This document shows, piece after piece, positions 32,123 to 42,899 of a DNA stretch of 54,550 nucleotides. A program made the translations under genes and the position numbers. The DNA comes from Trichaptum fuscoviolaceum (Eukaryota > Basidiomycota > Agaricomycetes > Hymenochaetales > Trichaptaceae). Each line of letters opens with the position of its first letter. The stretch's first letter is position 1. The notes below the pieces were generated by a model. The model worked only from the letters and a program-made list of their open reading frames with translations, had not been told where the DNA came from and did not search any database. The stretch spans positions 5,170,968 through 5,225,517 of the forward strand of contig CAJSYZ010000001.1 of NCBI GenBank assembly GCA_910574455.1, written 5' to 3'.

Positions 32123-33775
32123 ATGTTAGTACTATGTGAGAAAATGGGCGTCGTGGACAGTTCTTATGTAATCTTTTTTTCACTGAGGATGGGTCTGCAT
32201 TCTGAGTTGGTCGTCATTCCTCTTTATACTCATATCTGTGTCTCTGCGTGCGGTAAGCTTGTCAATCTGTCTTCACTATGTATGGAAGTACTAAACTATC
32301 ATCCAGTTAAAGCTAATTTACAATTTAGAACGAGGAAATGGAAAAGTGAGTTTATATTGTTGGTCTGGGTGTTGAGTGAAATTTATGGGTTTAGGAGGAA
32401 ATTCTGGGAAGTGAAAACAAGGAAGCGGCGAGATATCAATGTGTCGCAAGGTGACAAGGAAGGGCGTGGTGATGGGATGGTGCAGCTCGAGGCTGCGGAA
32501 GACTCACGAATCGGAAGATGTCATTCTACATTAGTGATGGGAGGTTGTGGACAAGTTGGCACGGACAGGTCTATTCCTGTACCCAAACTAGCAAAAGCAA
32601 CTGGGCGAAAGTTCAACGATCTACCGAACGATATCATTTATAACCTACTTGACCTCTCGGAAGGCAACTGGAAGTTGATTTTCAGGATGGCGACAGTTAA
32701 TCGGCGTATCCGAGTTGTTGCTTTGGGTATGTCTGGCATGTGGGCTAGCATAACTCTGACGGACATGATGGAGCCAGAAATGATCGATGTCATAGTAGGA
32801 AGGGCGGGTTCCAAGGGACTGAAGATTGAAATAGACGAGTGTTCGTTGGGAGATGTGTATGGGGGGGACAGAAGGGAAAACGGGCGTGCAATTGCTACAC
32901 TATTTAGGTATTCGTATAGATGGTGCGAAGCAAGGATATGTGCGTCGATGGAAAGCATGGATATGATGAACAGGAACTTTGCGGATTCAGAAATGGATAA
33001 TCTGGATCGACTCTTTATCGTGCGATACTGGATGGAATACACTCCTAATGGAAAAGCAGTCTATTCGAGATGGAAGCTACCAATGTTGACGTGCATACAG
33101 GACGATACGTTTTTCGCAGCTTTCATTCGGAAAGAGCTTGCACCTCGTCTTAAAGTTTGTGACCTGACAGTATTCGACAAGAACGCCAACGACTTCCTCG
33201 AGTTCCTATCTTCTGCGTACGAAATAGAGGATCTTGCGATTCAAGACTTTTGTCGACATGGGGTTGGGAAAGCGTTAGATCGAAGGGTGGTTCTTCTGAA
33301 CGTGAAAAGATTAGTGGTTGATACGTGTGGCCGACCGGAACTGCCATTCCTTGGATTTAGATCCACTATAAGGACGGAATCCGTTACTACTCTTTATGTC
33401 AGATTTGACTTCTGGTCTTGGCATGGTGGGTCGGAAATGATAGATCGATGGAGATGGAGTTTAGAGTCATTGAAGGATGACTATCCATTGTTGAAAGACT
33501 TCACGTTTATTCAGCTTCCGAATTCAAGAGTGTCGATTGTTGATGTCGAAATCACAACAATGTTTTTCGTGGAGGACATTCTACTGCAGTTGCCGTCGAC
33601 AATTCGAAAGATATTCGTGAAAACTAGGACAGTTGCAATCGAGACAAGTAAAGAAACGATGGATGGGTGCGATGTGGAAAGGATTTTTGAGCTGTATAGA
33701 TCTTTGATGTTGTGTGAGGTCTCGGATATGAATGGGCAAAGGTCGATTGATTTGAAGGATTGTGGAAAGTCCTGA
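32123..33775 (+). CDS. F-box protein, chimeric paralogue B
   Basis: 550 residues. F-box at about 165-213 (FNDLPNDIIYNLLDL, MWASITLTD). The C-terminal half contains YSRWKLPML and FFVEDILLQLP, the family signature. The first approximately 650 bp match the gene at 16756 with about six mismatches and no indel, including the possible non-coding N-terminal part; the match stops abruptly after MEPEMIDV, and the remainder is a clearly different paralogue. The start codon is uncertain for the same reasons as in its twin. Intact frame. SCF role inferred. Confidence 0.7.
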   Translation: MLVLCEKMGVVDSSYVIFFSLRMGLHSELVVIPLYTHICVSACGKLVNLSSLCMEVLNYHPVKANLQFRTRKWKSEFILLVWVLSEIYGFRRKFWEVKTRKRRDINVSQGDKEGRGDGMVQLEAAEDSRIGRCHSTLVMGGCGQVGTDRSIPVPKLAKATGRKFNDLPNDIIYNLLDLSEGNWKLIFRMATVNRRIRVVALGMSGMWASITLTDMMEPEMIDVIVGRAGSKGLKIEIDECSLGDVYGGDRRENGRAIATLFRYSYRWCEARICASMESMDMMNRNFADSEMDNLDRLFIVRYWMEYTPNGKAVYSRWKLPMLTCIQDDTFFAAFIRKELAPRLKVCDLTVFDKNANDFLEFLSSAYEIEDLAIQDFCRHGVGKALDRRVVLLNVKRLVVDTCGRPELPFLGFRSTIRTESVTTLYVRFDFWSWHGGSEMIDRWRWSLESLKDDYPLLKDFTFIQLPNSRVSIVDVEITTMFFVEDILLQLPSTIRKIFVKTRTVAIETSKETMDGCDVERIFELYRSLMLCEVSDMNGQRSIDLKDCGKS

Positions 33776-34613
33776 GGATAATGTTGTTGTAGTTCTGGAT
33801 AAATATTTGTCGGGTTGATTGCTTGGACTCTTTAGTCTTGTTGGTTGTGAATCTTCGGTAAATGCAGACAAAAGTGTTGAAGAGAATAACTTAATGAACT
33901 TATTGTGTCTGAATCGTCATTGTGTAAATTACTTCAAAAGTCTATATTATCAAACGAGACGAATCGACCTTTAGCAAGTCTTATGGTTGTTGATAATTAT
34001 GTTAACAGAACTATATAGTGTATATAACTGTATGTCCGTAGTATTCTGAAGGAGTTTTGCCAACAAGTGCGCTTGGATATGAAAACATGTATTTCGTTTC
34101 TTACGTATTTAAATAAATATCTATATAGTGTCTGAAGTAATGTGTATTTCAAATAATTGTCACTGCGGCGGGGAAACGTGAGTATAGGGATTGGAGTTTG
34201 GATGAAGTTCGAGTTTTGCTAACTGGAGCTTTTCGTGACTGGCAAGAGACAGATGGGTCTAAGCTTGAGTCCCGGTTATTGCAGTAATGCTTGCGCGATT
34301 CTTCTCCTCAAGTTGACTTCAATTGCGCAGACCGTCGCGGTCTGGGGCATCCAGCAGAGTGCGTTATAGATAGGAAACATACTCAGGAGGCGGGAATAGC
34401 ACATTGCATCGGGTTGGAACTTTATTGATATGTTTGAGACTGGTCTAGATACGAATTGCTGCGTAACCATTGCCGTGAAGTGCACAAGAACAGAGGAGAA
34501 GGCGATAGATTCTCTTGTCGAGAGATGAATCTCTCCTTTTTCCATGAAAGCGTCTACGGCGCTCTCGCACGGCTCGAGTCTCCACCGCAGCTTCGCATTG
34601 TCTTATTTTCGCC
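33776..34613. other. Intergenic; isolated perfect hairpin at 34328-34344
   Basis: Mostly AT-rich. CAGACCG-TCG-CGGTCTG (34328-34344) is a 7-bp perfect inverted repeat, found once. It lies just outside the left end of the chimeric gene-fragment chain. No gene supported. Confidence 0.4.
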
Positions 34614-35062
34614 TCACAGTAGAAGTTGATGTCGGCGCAGGTGACTCATTGTCTGAAGGTGAGTCCTGCCATGGTAGATGAGCAGTAAACAAACCTGATG
34701 CGTTGACCTTCGAGAAGACTTTTGGACAAGTTTCTCGTCTTCTTCGTCCTCTGGTCTCTTCGCATTCTTCTCCTTGTCTTCCACCTCGTTCCATGCTAGC
34801 TTGTCCAGCGTCTCTGCACTCTCACCATGAGCTACACGTTTGTTCTGAGAGTTCGAAGCTAGGATGTCTCGCGGCGCGTCCAAAATATCCATTTCATGCT
34901 CCGAGTCCTGTGTTCGATTACACTTCCGGCACAATTGCTCCGGGGGCTCCTGCTTCTTTCCTTTTTCTTCGCGCCTTTTGTCGCAAGCGTCATTTGTGCG
35001 ATGATTCCGAAGGGATCTGCGGATGTTGCGGGTAGAGGAGCAAGGCGTGGAACCAGGCTTCG
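34614..35062 (-). other. Unrecognised charged coding-like segment at the end of the chimeric chain
   Basis: In frame with the last CLF1 block upstream, the reading continues into a highly charged stretch (DKRREEKGKKQEPPEQ, WNEVEDKEKNAKRPEDEEDE). It does not match Clf1, so a fifth gene piece or spacer may follow the junction at about 35063. Family unknown. Confidence 0.35.
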
Positions 35063-36412
35063 CCACTTCTTCAAACAATGCATAGTCCAGCCACAGAAAG
35101 ATGTATCGTCTCCAGTGACGCTTCAAGTCACCGGGGGGGTATTTGCGCAACAGCTCGCTTGTAGACTTCAATAATCCCGTTTATCGCGCTTTCTATCTTG
35201 TCCTTTGACGCATCTTCCTCCCGAAGTGACCTCAGTGAGTCTTCTTCCAAGCGAGCATAGTCAAACCATATGTCGTAATTTCGACGGTCGTGCACAAGTT
35301 CTTCCTCATATTGGATCCTCCTTTTCTCAGAACAGCGGTTTCTAGGGTGTTCCGAGCTCCATGCTGCTTTTCAAGCTTGGTGTAGGTAGCATAGAGTGCC
35401 TGGGACTTGGAGCCAGGTAATCTGTCCAACGCGAACTAGGGCGGTTTAAAACTTAGAAGCACATAAGCTTCGGGGAGTGCGTACCTTGTAGATTACCCTA
35501 GCTCGGTCGTACTCCTTCAATCGTGTTTCCATCTTTGCGAAAGCGCTAAACACCGCCTGTGCCTTCTCGATTTGTTCCGCATCATCACCAAACAACTCCA
35601 GTGCCATCCGGAACACCTCACGAGCCTTTTCAGGCCTGATTCGCTCCTCCTCAAACATCGCCCACTTGACTCAGATGCGGGGTTCAGGTCGAACAGCAAC
35701 CCACCGCTCGTAGATTGCACTCGCGCAATGAAGTTATTGGTACCGCTCTTTAAGCTTGATGTACGCTTGCCATTTTTTGTCCTCTGGCTCCCATTACACC
35801 CATAGCTCAAACATTTGATACGCGCCAGCGACGTTTCCGAGCAGTTCCTCCAGATACACGTATTTGTGCCAGAGTTGGTCTACGCGCGGCAACAAAATCA
35901 CTGCTTGGTCAAACAGATTGCGTGCATGCTGGACGCTTCGCCCTTCAGTTCCATCTCCGTGTAGGAGAGCCAGAGTTGGACTCTTCGTGGGTCTTCGAGA
36001 GCGCGCTCGTATACCGAGCGCGAACGTTCGTATTCGCCTTGATTCGCCTACTTTGGGTTCAGTCACATCTCCGGTCATTTTGATAGTGTAAGTACCTCCT
36101 AACTAGCACAGGCTTTCCATTCTTTCCCGTTTCAACTCAGCACCTGAAAGATGAACCCAAGCATGATAACATATAAGTTTCCCCTCGTCCGCCGAATCCT
36201 CTCCTTGAACTCCTTACACTTCCGGCCTCGGTATTTATGGAGTTCCTCAAAGTCTTCAATGCGTTCTTTTGGCTTGCGAAGAACTGTTTCCTGGCGCTCT
36301 TGTCCTTCCCGAAGCAGTTGTTCTGCTGTAATCTACTTGAGCTTAAGCATCATCCTTGAATAAAAGTGATTGGGTACATACTTGTATCGCCGCGGGTGCA
36401 CGCAATGTTTTT
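35063..36412 (-). pseudogene. clf1: CLF1/Crooked-neck fragment, N-terminal and middle HAT repeats
   Basis: Order on the minus strand: RAPAAIQ, an intron of the expected type (gtatgt..gtag, about 36383-36335), [160 protein letters not shown] and finally [20 protein letters not shown]. This is the HAT-repeat splicing factor Clf1 from near its start to about the middle. Frameshifts and stops break it. It stops at FEE, the block with which the plus-strand fragment at 3.88 kb begins. Confidence 0.9.
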
Positions 36413-36419
36413 ACGCCTT

Positions 36420-37587
36420 CCGCCTGCTGAACTGTGTTGTGAAAGATGCGATGACCCTTCATGAGCCGACCCGCAAGCGTTGAAGCGGGTGAAGCGTGCC
36501 TGACAGTTCCGACTCATGTCCCTCGAAGCCATCTTCATCTGGGCCCTGAAGAGTGATTTCGCCGTCGAATTAATCCTTAGCATCCGCGAGCTCAGAACCA
36601 CCTCCTGACGGTCCTTCTCCGCCACTCGAAAAGTAGGCATTGACAACTATATCCCAAGTATCTTGCTCGTTCTCTTCCGTGTCCCACTCCTCTTCCGCAA
36701 TTGCTCTGTTGTCCGCAGTTCGCCTATTGTCTCAATTGATGCCCTTGCTCGAGAGATCCATTCCCGAACTTCTCGCCGTGGCTTGGGCTGAATATACGAG
36801 CCTGACGCGCTAACGTTTCCCGACGCAGAAGAGCTTGTGATCGGGGTTGTTACATCACACACGCTTCCTGGCGTGGGTGTTGTTCCCTTTGGGGGAGAAA
36901 GGGGTGTATTAGAAAGCGAGAGGCGTGGAGGTTGGCCGTGATGAAGACGTTGGCGACGGTTAGCCTCCTCGAGCTACTCCGTTAGCTTTTGTATCTGTGA
37001 GGCCTAATCTCTTATTTGATTGAGCAAAAGTTCGCGTTTTCTGACAAAATAAGAGTAATTAGTAAACGAGAACGAAACTGACAAGTCCATCGAGAGTTGT
37101 TAATTCAAGACGTGAAAAGTACACTTACGGTGGTTGCCTCCGTCCTTTCCGTCCCGGAATCATATATTTGTGATTCCTATTCAAACAACACCTGCAAGTA
37201 TTTGGATCTGTCGTGAATTCGTAACAGACGTTCAAGTTCTTGTATCGAACACAAGCGCCTCTGTTTGACAAATTTATCAGCCAGCGAGAAGAGGAACTAA
37301 TCCTGAGTCCACTTACGCTTTTGGCTTCTGTTCTTGCGATGGCTGTCCAACCGTCCACTCTGTGCGTCATTCATGGGCATGCTAGGCGTTCCGGGAAGCA
37401 CTTCTGACATCACGGTCGGTTGACCCATCTGCTGATGGTAAACCGCGTCTCTCTCACAATTCGGTCCATCTTGATATTGACCCTCATACTCATAAGCATC
37501 GCCATATGGCTATAGTTTGGATCCGTCGTGTATCCGTCGATGCTGCCGAAGCTTTGTCCTTGGTATTGTTCGTAGTCTGAATCCGGA
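36420..37587 (-). pseudogene. Zn2Cys6 transcription factor fragment
   Basis: Minus-strand order: YEQYQGQSFGSIDGY, QMGQPTVMSEVLPGTPSMPM, then the DNA-binding cluster ACVRYKNLNVCYEF..CRCCLNRNHKYMIPGRKGRR (about 37285-37130), an intron (about 37130-37043), KRELLLNQIRD, a leucine-rich helix, and PRREVREWISRARASIE. It is the N-terminal part of a basidiomycete-type binuclear cluster regulator. Several zinc ligands are changed (CVRC to CVRY, the HECV cysteine to Y), so binding would fail. Stops follow. Its 5' edge joins a DRS1 piece at about 37588 and its 3' edge meets CLF1. Confidence 0.8.
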
Positions 37588-37822
37588 TCATGCCCAAGAA
37601 GCGCAACCGGGATCGTCGCAGCTTGAATGGGCGTGGTGGCCCTGAAGCCCATAGCCGTGAGCGACTCCAGGAGTGGCTGCGAGAGTGACATGGTGGTGAA
37701 TGGGGTGTGGACGGGTTGAGCGGAAGATTGCGCGAGTTCGGGGTTCGTGGGAAAGGCGAAGAAAGCGGCTTTGCGCTCTTTCTGAGCTCAGTCTCTTCTT
37801 CGGAGGCAAGGTCAGAGGAAGC
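37588..37822 (-). pseudogene. drs1: DRS1-like DEAD-box helicase fragment (Q-motif region)
   Basis: The reading ERKAAFFAFPTNPELAQSS then TTMSLSQPLLESLTAMGF, followed by TPIQAATIPVALLGHD, corresponds to the region up to and including the Q motif of the ribosome-biogenesis helicase Drs1. The sequence changes to the Zn2Cys6 factor immediately after VALLGHD, before motif I (the P-loop), so no helicase core is present. Only about 75 codons. The frame is open across the junction. Drs1 rather than another DEAD-box protein is my best guess. Confidence 0.65.
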
Positions 37823-37829
37823 GGGGGCG

Positions 37830-39890
37830 CATCAGCCTCTCCGCCTCGGGCACAAGCAACTTGAAGCTATACGGATCCATCGAGATCATATTTGAACATC
37901 CATGAAACGGCGCCTTGCCATTGTTGAAGAATGAAGACAGCGTGTCTTGAAATGTGTACGTCTTAAACGGCGCAAACAGATTCTTCACAACCGTCTTGCT
38001 CACATACAGTTCGCTTTCCGTCTAGTTTGATCCAGGTAGCTGCGCAAGTGCGTCCAATTTCCACATTGCGCAAGGTCGAATCCATCGTGGAGGGCAGTGT
38101 AAACAGAACGGAGGTAGTTGAACTTCGTGTCCATATGCTACGCCTCCATTGCTGGGTCAAAGTAAACAAGCGAATTCGAGTCATTGTAGCAACGTGTAAG
38201 AGCCTTCTGCAACTTGAAATACTGATCTGAGAAAAGCTTGTAGCATCCATGGCGCGGCCAAGCGAAGTTGGCGGGTTTAGCTTGATGACTGTTCCAAGAT
38301 CAGCACTATGAAGTGAAAGATGAAAAAAGTACTGACCCAAAGAGATAATTGCTAGCACCGTTCTCATACATGTGGAAGCTCTGCTCCTCACCGTAGTACA
38401 GAAGGGAAATAGCAGGCATGACCAAGCTTGTCACGAACGTTGCAAGTACTAAATTCGCAGCCGTTTACCACGCTCGCCAGTGATAGACATCGAAGTTAGT
38501 CTTGCCGAAGATACAATGCGGGTCTGTCTTGCCCGACTGCGCGATAATGAAATCATTTGTCACGAACATTGCATCCCACCGTGACGCGTCGACGAAGTTC
38601 ACGCCAACATCATCAGGGGCTTGCAAGTTACCGTCCATACCAAGGAAGCGCGTGAAGGAACGATATGTTGAGTAGTGGAAGCCAACGCCATCCAGACCGT
38701 TGATGCCCTTCGAGCGGAGGAAATGCTGCTTATCGTCCGATGCCATGTTGTTAATGGCAGCCAAATCAGGGAGCGGCGACATCGTCGGTGTATAACCAAA
38801 ACCAAGATACAAAGCTCAAAATGTGTTGTCACCGGTGACTTCGCCGGTAATGAAGAAGTTGTTCTTATTGACACTTGCAGTGCATGAGCGCGCAGCTGTG
38901 GTCCATTCTGCCAGAGCGGTCAATGTGACCTGTGTGCTCTTGTCGATACAGATGGTGTCGATGTCAAGTGCCTTGATCACCATGCATTCGAACGTCTTGA
39001 GCTTTGCCATCACTTGAGGACTCCACTCCCTTAGACAATCTTGCACGGATGCGAACTTGGTCAGTTGACGCTGCCAATCCGGATGAGCACCAAAGGCCCC
39101 CAGGTCACCATACTGGCAAATTCTGATGTCATGCAACCATTCGAGATAGTGATATTGAGCTCGATATGTGTCTTGTCCCAGAGGTTCAGAAGCGTACAAG
39201 ACGAGTTGCATTCATTCGTAGTGGTGAAATCCTTGTACGTATCAAATCCCGACGCGCATACTTTGGTTGCTTCCAAACGGTGTTGTATTCATTAAGGTCA
39301 AATGGTGTTGATTCGTTCAAGTGGCTGAGTTGTAAGTAGTCCGTCAGAAGTGCTGTGCTTATAGCTAGTCACTCACATTACTCACCCAGAGAAACCAATA
39401 AGATCACCCATGGTACCAACAGTGAAATCCATCATATCCCGCGTGCATGCACTTCGTCGATGAAGGCGACCCAATTGTCAATTGTTCCCCAATGGTGGTC
39501 GAGAGTCGTGAATTCAAGAGGGGAATACAAGTCTGCCTGCCATGGCATGCTCACGAACGCAGTACCCGCAATGAAAATGCCCTTGATGTCCATGTCCTTG
39601 AGGTAATCGAGTTTGTTCGCCAAGCCATGGACATCGCCGCCAAAGCGCAGCGTCTCGCGCCAATCGTTTTCGAACATCGTCTGGATGAAGTCATTGTTAC
39701 TCGGGTCTCCATCGGCGATTTTGTCAAGCAACACGGTGTAGAATGGCAGCGCCCGCCAGTTAGGGGGCGACTGTGTGTAGGTGGTGTTCTTGCGAGTGGA
39801 CTGGTACTGCGTCCGGTCCTGCGCGTTCTGGTCAACATTCAGTTTCCACTGTGCCAGGTCAGAGCTGTAAGGAGCGGCATTGGCGTGTGT
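37830..39890 (-). pseudogene. ags1: Alpha-1,3-glucan synthase GH13-domain fragment
   Basis: Order on the minus strand: SSDLAQWKLNVDQNAQDR, RKNTTYTQSPPNWRALPFY, VLLDKIADGDPSNNDF, FGGDVHGLANKLDYLKDM, KGIFIAGTAFVSMPWQADLY, HHWGTIDNW, GDLGAFGAHPDWQRQLTKF, ASVQDCLREWSPQVM, IKALDIDTICIDKSTQVT, NNFFITGEVTGD, GVGFHYSTYRSFTRFLGMDG, FHMYENGASNYLFGS, and MISMDPYSFKLLVPEAE. This is the extracellular amylase-like domain of fungal Ags/Mok proteins; the synthase domain and membrane spans are missing. In the catalytic block the expected IRID is ICID, so the invariant GH13 arginine is gone. Frameshifts, stops and a few introns are present. Confidence 0.9.
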
Positions 39891-40316
39891 CGATAGGAGT
39901 GTAGTGAGTGCGGTAGGTCATGGATGATGGTGAGAAGGAAAAGGTCTGGGCAAGCCCGCAATACTTCAAGTTCAACATCGAGTTTCCTGTTTTGAAAGCA
40001 GCAAAATCTTGTTAAGAATTTCCAAGTCCTAATACACTTGAACACTGAAACCCTGACTTGCTTTCTGATGTACTGAGAGATGGCTTGCATGCTGAAACAC
40101 TCCTTATTTCAATGAATTAAGGCAATCAGTGTATTTTCAGACGAAGTAGCGACCCTTCAGACAGCTGCCAGCCATATCAGGACGCGTCAGTTGCCATAAG
40201 CAGAAAGAAGTTTCCCGTAATATTCAAGTTGGCAGGTGATTTGTAATGCTTAGTACAGGCTGACAAATGAAACTTTTTTTCCCGGCCTAGATCTCTCTAG
40301 TAACGCTTTGTGGCGA
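39891..40316. other. Spacer between the glucan-synthase fragment and the minisatellite
   Basis: Nothing recognised beyond possible decayed 5' sequence of the glucan synthase fragment. It contains no H1 or H2 module. Confidence 0.4.
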
Positions 40317-41240
40317 ATATTTCCAGTTGGGAAGGTGCAGCTGCGGCTTGCACCTGGGCTATGAAACTATACTATCTGTTCGTCACAGCAAGCATTCCTT
40401 CTACGGACAGGATGTTTCCATTGGGCAGGTGCAGCTGCGGCTTGCACCTGGGCTATGAAACTATACTATCTGTTCGTCACAGCAAGCATTCCTTCTACGG
40501 ACAGGATGTTTCCAGTTGGGCAGGTGCAGCTGCGGCTTGCACCTGGGCTATGAAACTATACTATCTGTTCGTTACAGCAAGCATTCCTTCTACGGACAGG
40601 ATGTTTCCAGTTGGGCAGGTGCAGCTGCGGCTTGCACCTGGGCTATGAAACTATACTATCTGTTCGTCACAGCAAGCATTCCTTCTACGGACAGGATGTT
40701 TCCAGTTGGGCAGGTGCAGCTGCGGCTTGCACCTGGGCTATGAAACTATACTATCTGTTCGTTACAGCAAGCATTCCTTCTACGGACAGGATGTTTCCAG
40801 TTGGGCAGGTGCAGCTGCGGCTTGCACCTGGGCTATGAAACTATACTATCTGTTCGTTACAGCAAGCATTCCTTCTACGGACAGGATGTTTCCAGTTGGG
40901 CAGGTGCAGCTGCGGCTTGCACCTGGGCTATGAAACTATACTATCTGTTCGTTACAGCAAGCATTCCTTCTACGGACAGGATGTTTCCAGTTGGGCAGGT
41001 GCAGCTGCGGCTTGCACCTGGGCTATGAAACTATACTATCTGTTCGTCACAGCAAGCATTCCTTCTACGGACAGGATGTTTCCAGTTGGGCAGGTGCAGC
41101 TGCGGCTTGCACCTGGGCTATGAAACTATACTATCTGTTCGTTACAGCAAGCATTCCTTCTACGGACAGGATGTTTCCAGTTGGGCAGGTGCAGCTGCGA
41201 CTTGCACCTGGGCTATGAAACTATACTATCTACGACAGGA
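40317..41240. repeat. 95-bp minisatellite, ten units
   Basis: The word ggtgcagctgcggcttgcacc starts at 40334, 40428, 40523, 40618, 40713, 40808, 40903, 40998, 41093 and 41188: spacing 94 once, then 95. Units are nearly identical; one site alternates gttcgtcac/gttcgttac without a strict order. Each unit has an 8-bp hairpin CAGGTGCA..TGCACCTG. The period is not a multiple of three, so the short frames that recur along it are not protein repeats. The last unit is cut after ctatactatc. Near-identity implies recent expansion or homogenisation. Confidence 0.95.
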
Positions 41241-41289
41241 TGTTTCCAGACAGTGAGATGTTCAGTTGTGCGCAGGGCTCCTCAAGTGT

Positions 41290-42890
41290 CCCGTATTTGG
41301 TTACGACCGTAATCGGTGCCCACTTTACCGTTACGCGTTGGATAAATACGGGCCGTAAATGTTCTACGGATATTGTTTACGGTAGGGTACCGGAAGTATA
41401 CGATTCGTAAGCGGAAATTAAGGTATTCGTTAATTATTTTCATACCTTTGTTATGTGACTCTGCTAGAGCAAGAGGATAACACCTACTGGAGATTTTGTT
41501 GTTGTTGTTTACCATGTAGTAAACTAGCACTATTTTATATATAAATTTGAATTGGAGAAGTTATATTCTTTAAGTAACATAAAGTATCATGGCTGGGAGA
41601 GAAACGAATGGAAGATAGGACGTGGGCGGGGAAGATGATTAGTTGCCTGAAGAGCTTCGGTGGCGCAGCATATTGATCAGTAAATGACGAGATAAAAAGC
41701 GAGTACACTTACATAGTAGGTAGATACTGTTGGGATCAGGAGAATCTTCCTTGACATGTGGCGGGACAGCAAGTACATATCAATGACATATGTGTGGACA
41801 GTATACACAGGCATCTCAGGGTTGTTTTTCGGGGCGATGAGACATCGAACCTCGGGGTACGGTGAGTCATCAAGTGAGTGACTACGTCAGTAGAGTAAGT
41901 GTTGACCTAGGATAGTAGTTCTCCTTTTGATGTTGTGTTCGTCGAACTCAGTGAAGGGGAGGTTCATGTCATCGACTATCCACGGATAATGTTCCGTTCG
42001 TTCTTTCGAGATAAATGCGACAGATCGACATACCATTGTCGCACTACTAGTACTCGGTGTCCCTGTTTTTCAAGTTTGAGCTCTGTTTGTTGCGCTCTTA
42101 TATCATTGTACGATCGCGTTCAAATGCTTGATACAGAAGTGGGTAAGGGAAGAAATTGTAAGAGGTACGTCGTTACTCAATGGCGCCAAGACGCGGGAAG
42201 AATCGGATACATTGAATCGAATACTTTTGCGTCGAAAAAAGGTAGAAATTAGCTGATTCCAAGCAATGCAATCCCGAATGGAAGCCGTACAGTCCGCAAT
42301 TCTGCACTCGGAACGGATAGTGCGGTACAAATGTGGCCGTGGCTTTGGGCGTTGGAAAGTCTACATGGTACGGTGTTGAGGAGCTGAAATTCAGCGATTG
42401 GGTGTCTTTTCTATGTATGAGTGGACTTTATTATTGTTCTGTCTTTGACGTTAAACTACATCTATAATGCGAGAATGATATTGGATGTGTTAAGTGTAGT
42501 ATATGGGCCCTTTTCAGGAAGTCCGTCAAGTAATTTTTCAATTGATGCATCTATTGAGTGAGAGTTATCCTTGTTAGTCTATCAAGGCTTATGTGTAAGT
42601 TAACATAGTGCTGCGACCGAAATGCTGTAGGCGCTCGCGGCAATGATTATATTATTAATGTTCTGAAAGAATTTAAGGGTGGTAAGGTGATCAGTAATTA
42701 ACAGTGTTGAAGTGTATTTGAAGTTACGAATAGCTTAAAGTATGAATAGCAAGTACAGTTGTGCTTAGCTAAGAATTGTCGGGCTGGAAGTTATATGAAG
42801 TTGATGAGAAGTTGAATGGGAAGAAGTATGAGAACACAGATTGGCAAGAGGAAGATTGCATAAGGTACGCATGGGCTAAGCTGTATATAC
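41290..42890. other. Intergenic; cluster of TTACGG/CCGTAA-like words at 41295-41430
   Basis: The first 140 bp hold several words of the type accgtaa, ttaccgtta, gccgtaaa, tttacggta and ggtaccgg on both strands. The remainder, to the F-box gene at 42.9 kb, shows no supported gene; a frame at 41935-42252 (+) has no domain. Confidence 0.4.
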
Positions 42891-42899
42891 TATTAAATT

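Noticed and set aside
40516..41218. Repeated 75-residue open frames
   Set aside because: They arise from the 95-bp minisatellite; the period is not a multiple of three and each frame ends inside the array.
40317..41240. CRISPR-like array
   Set aside because: No distinct spacers; whole units repeat, and the genome is eukaryotic.
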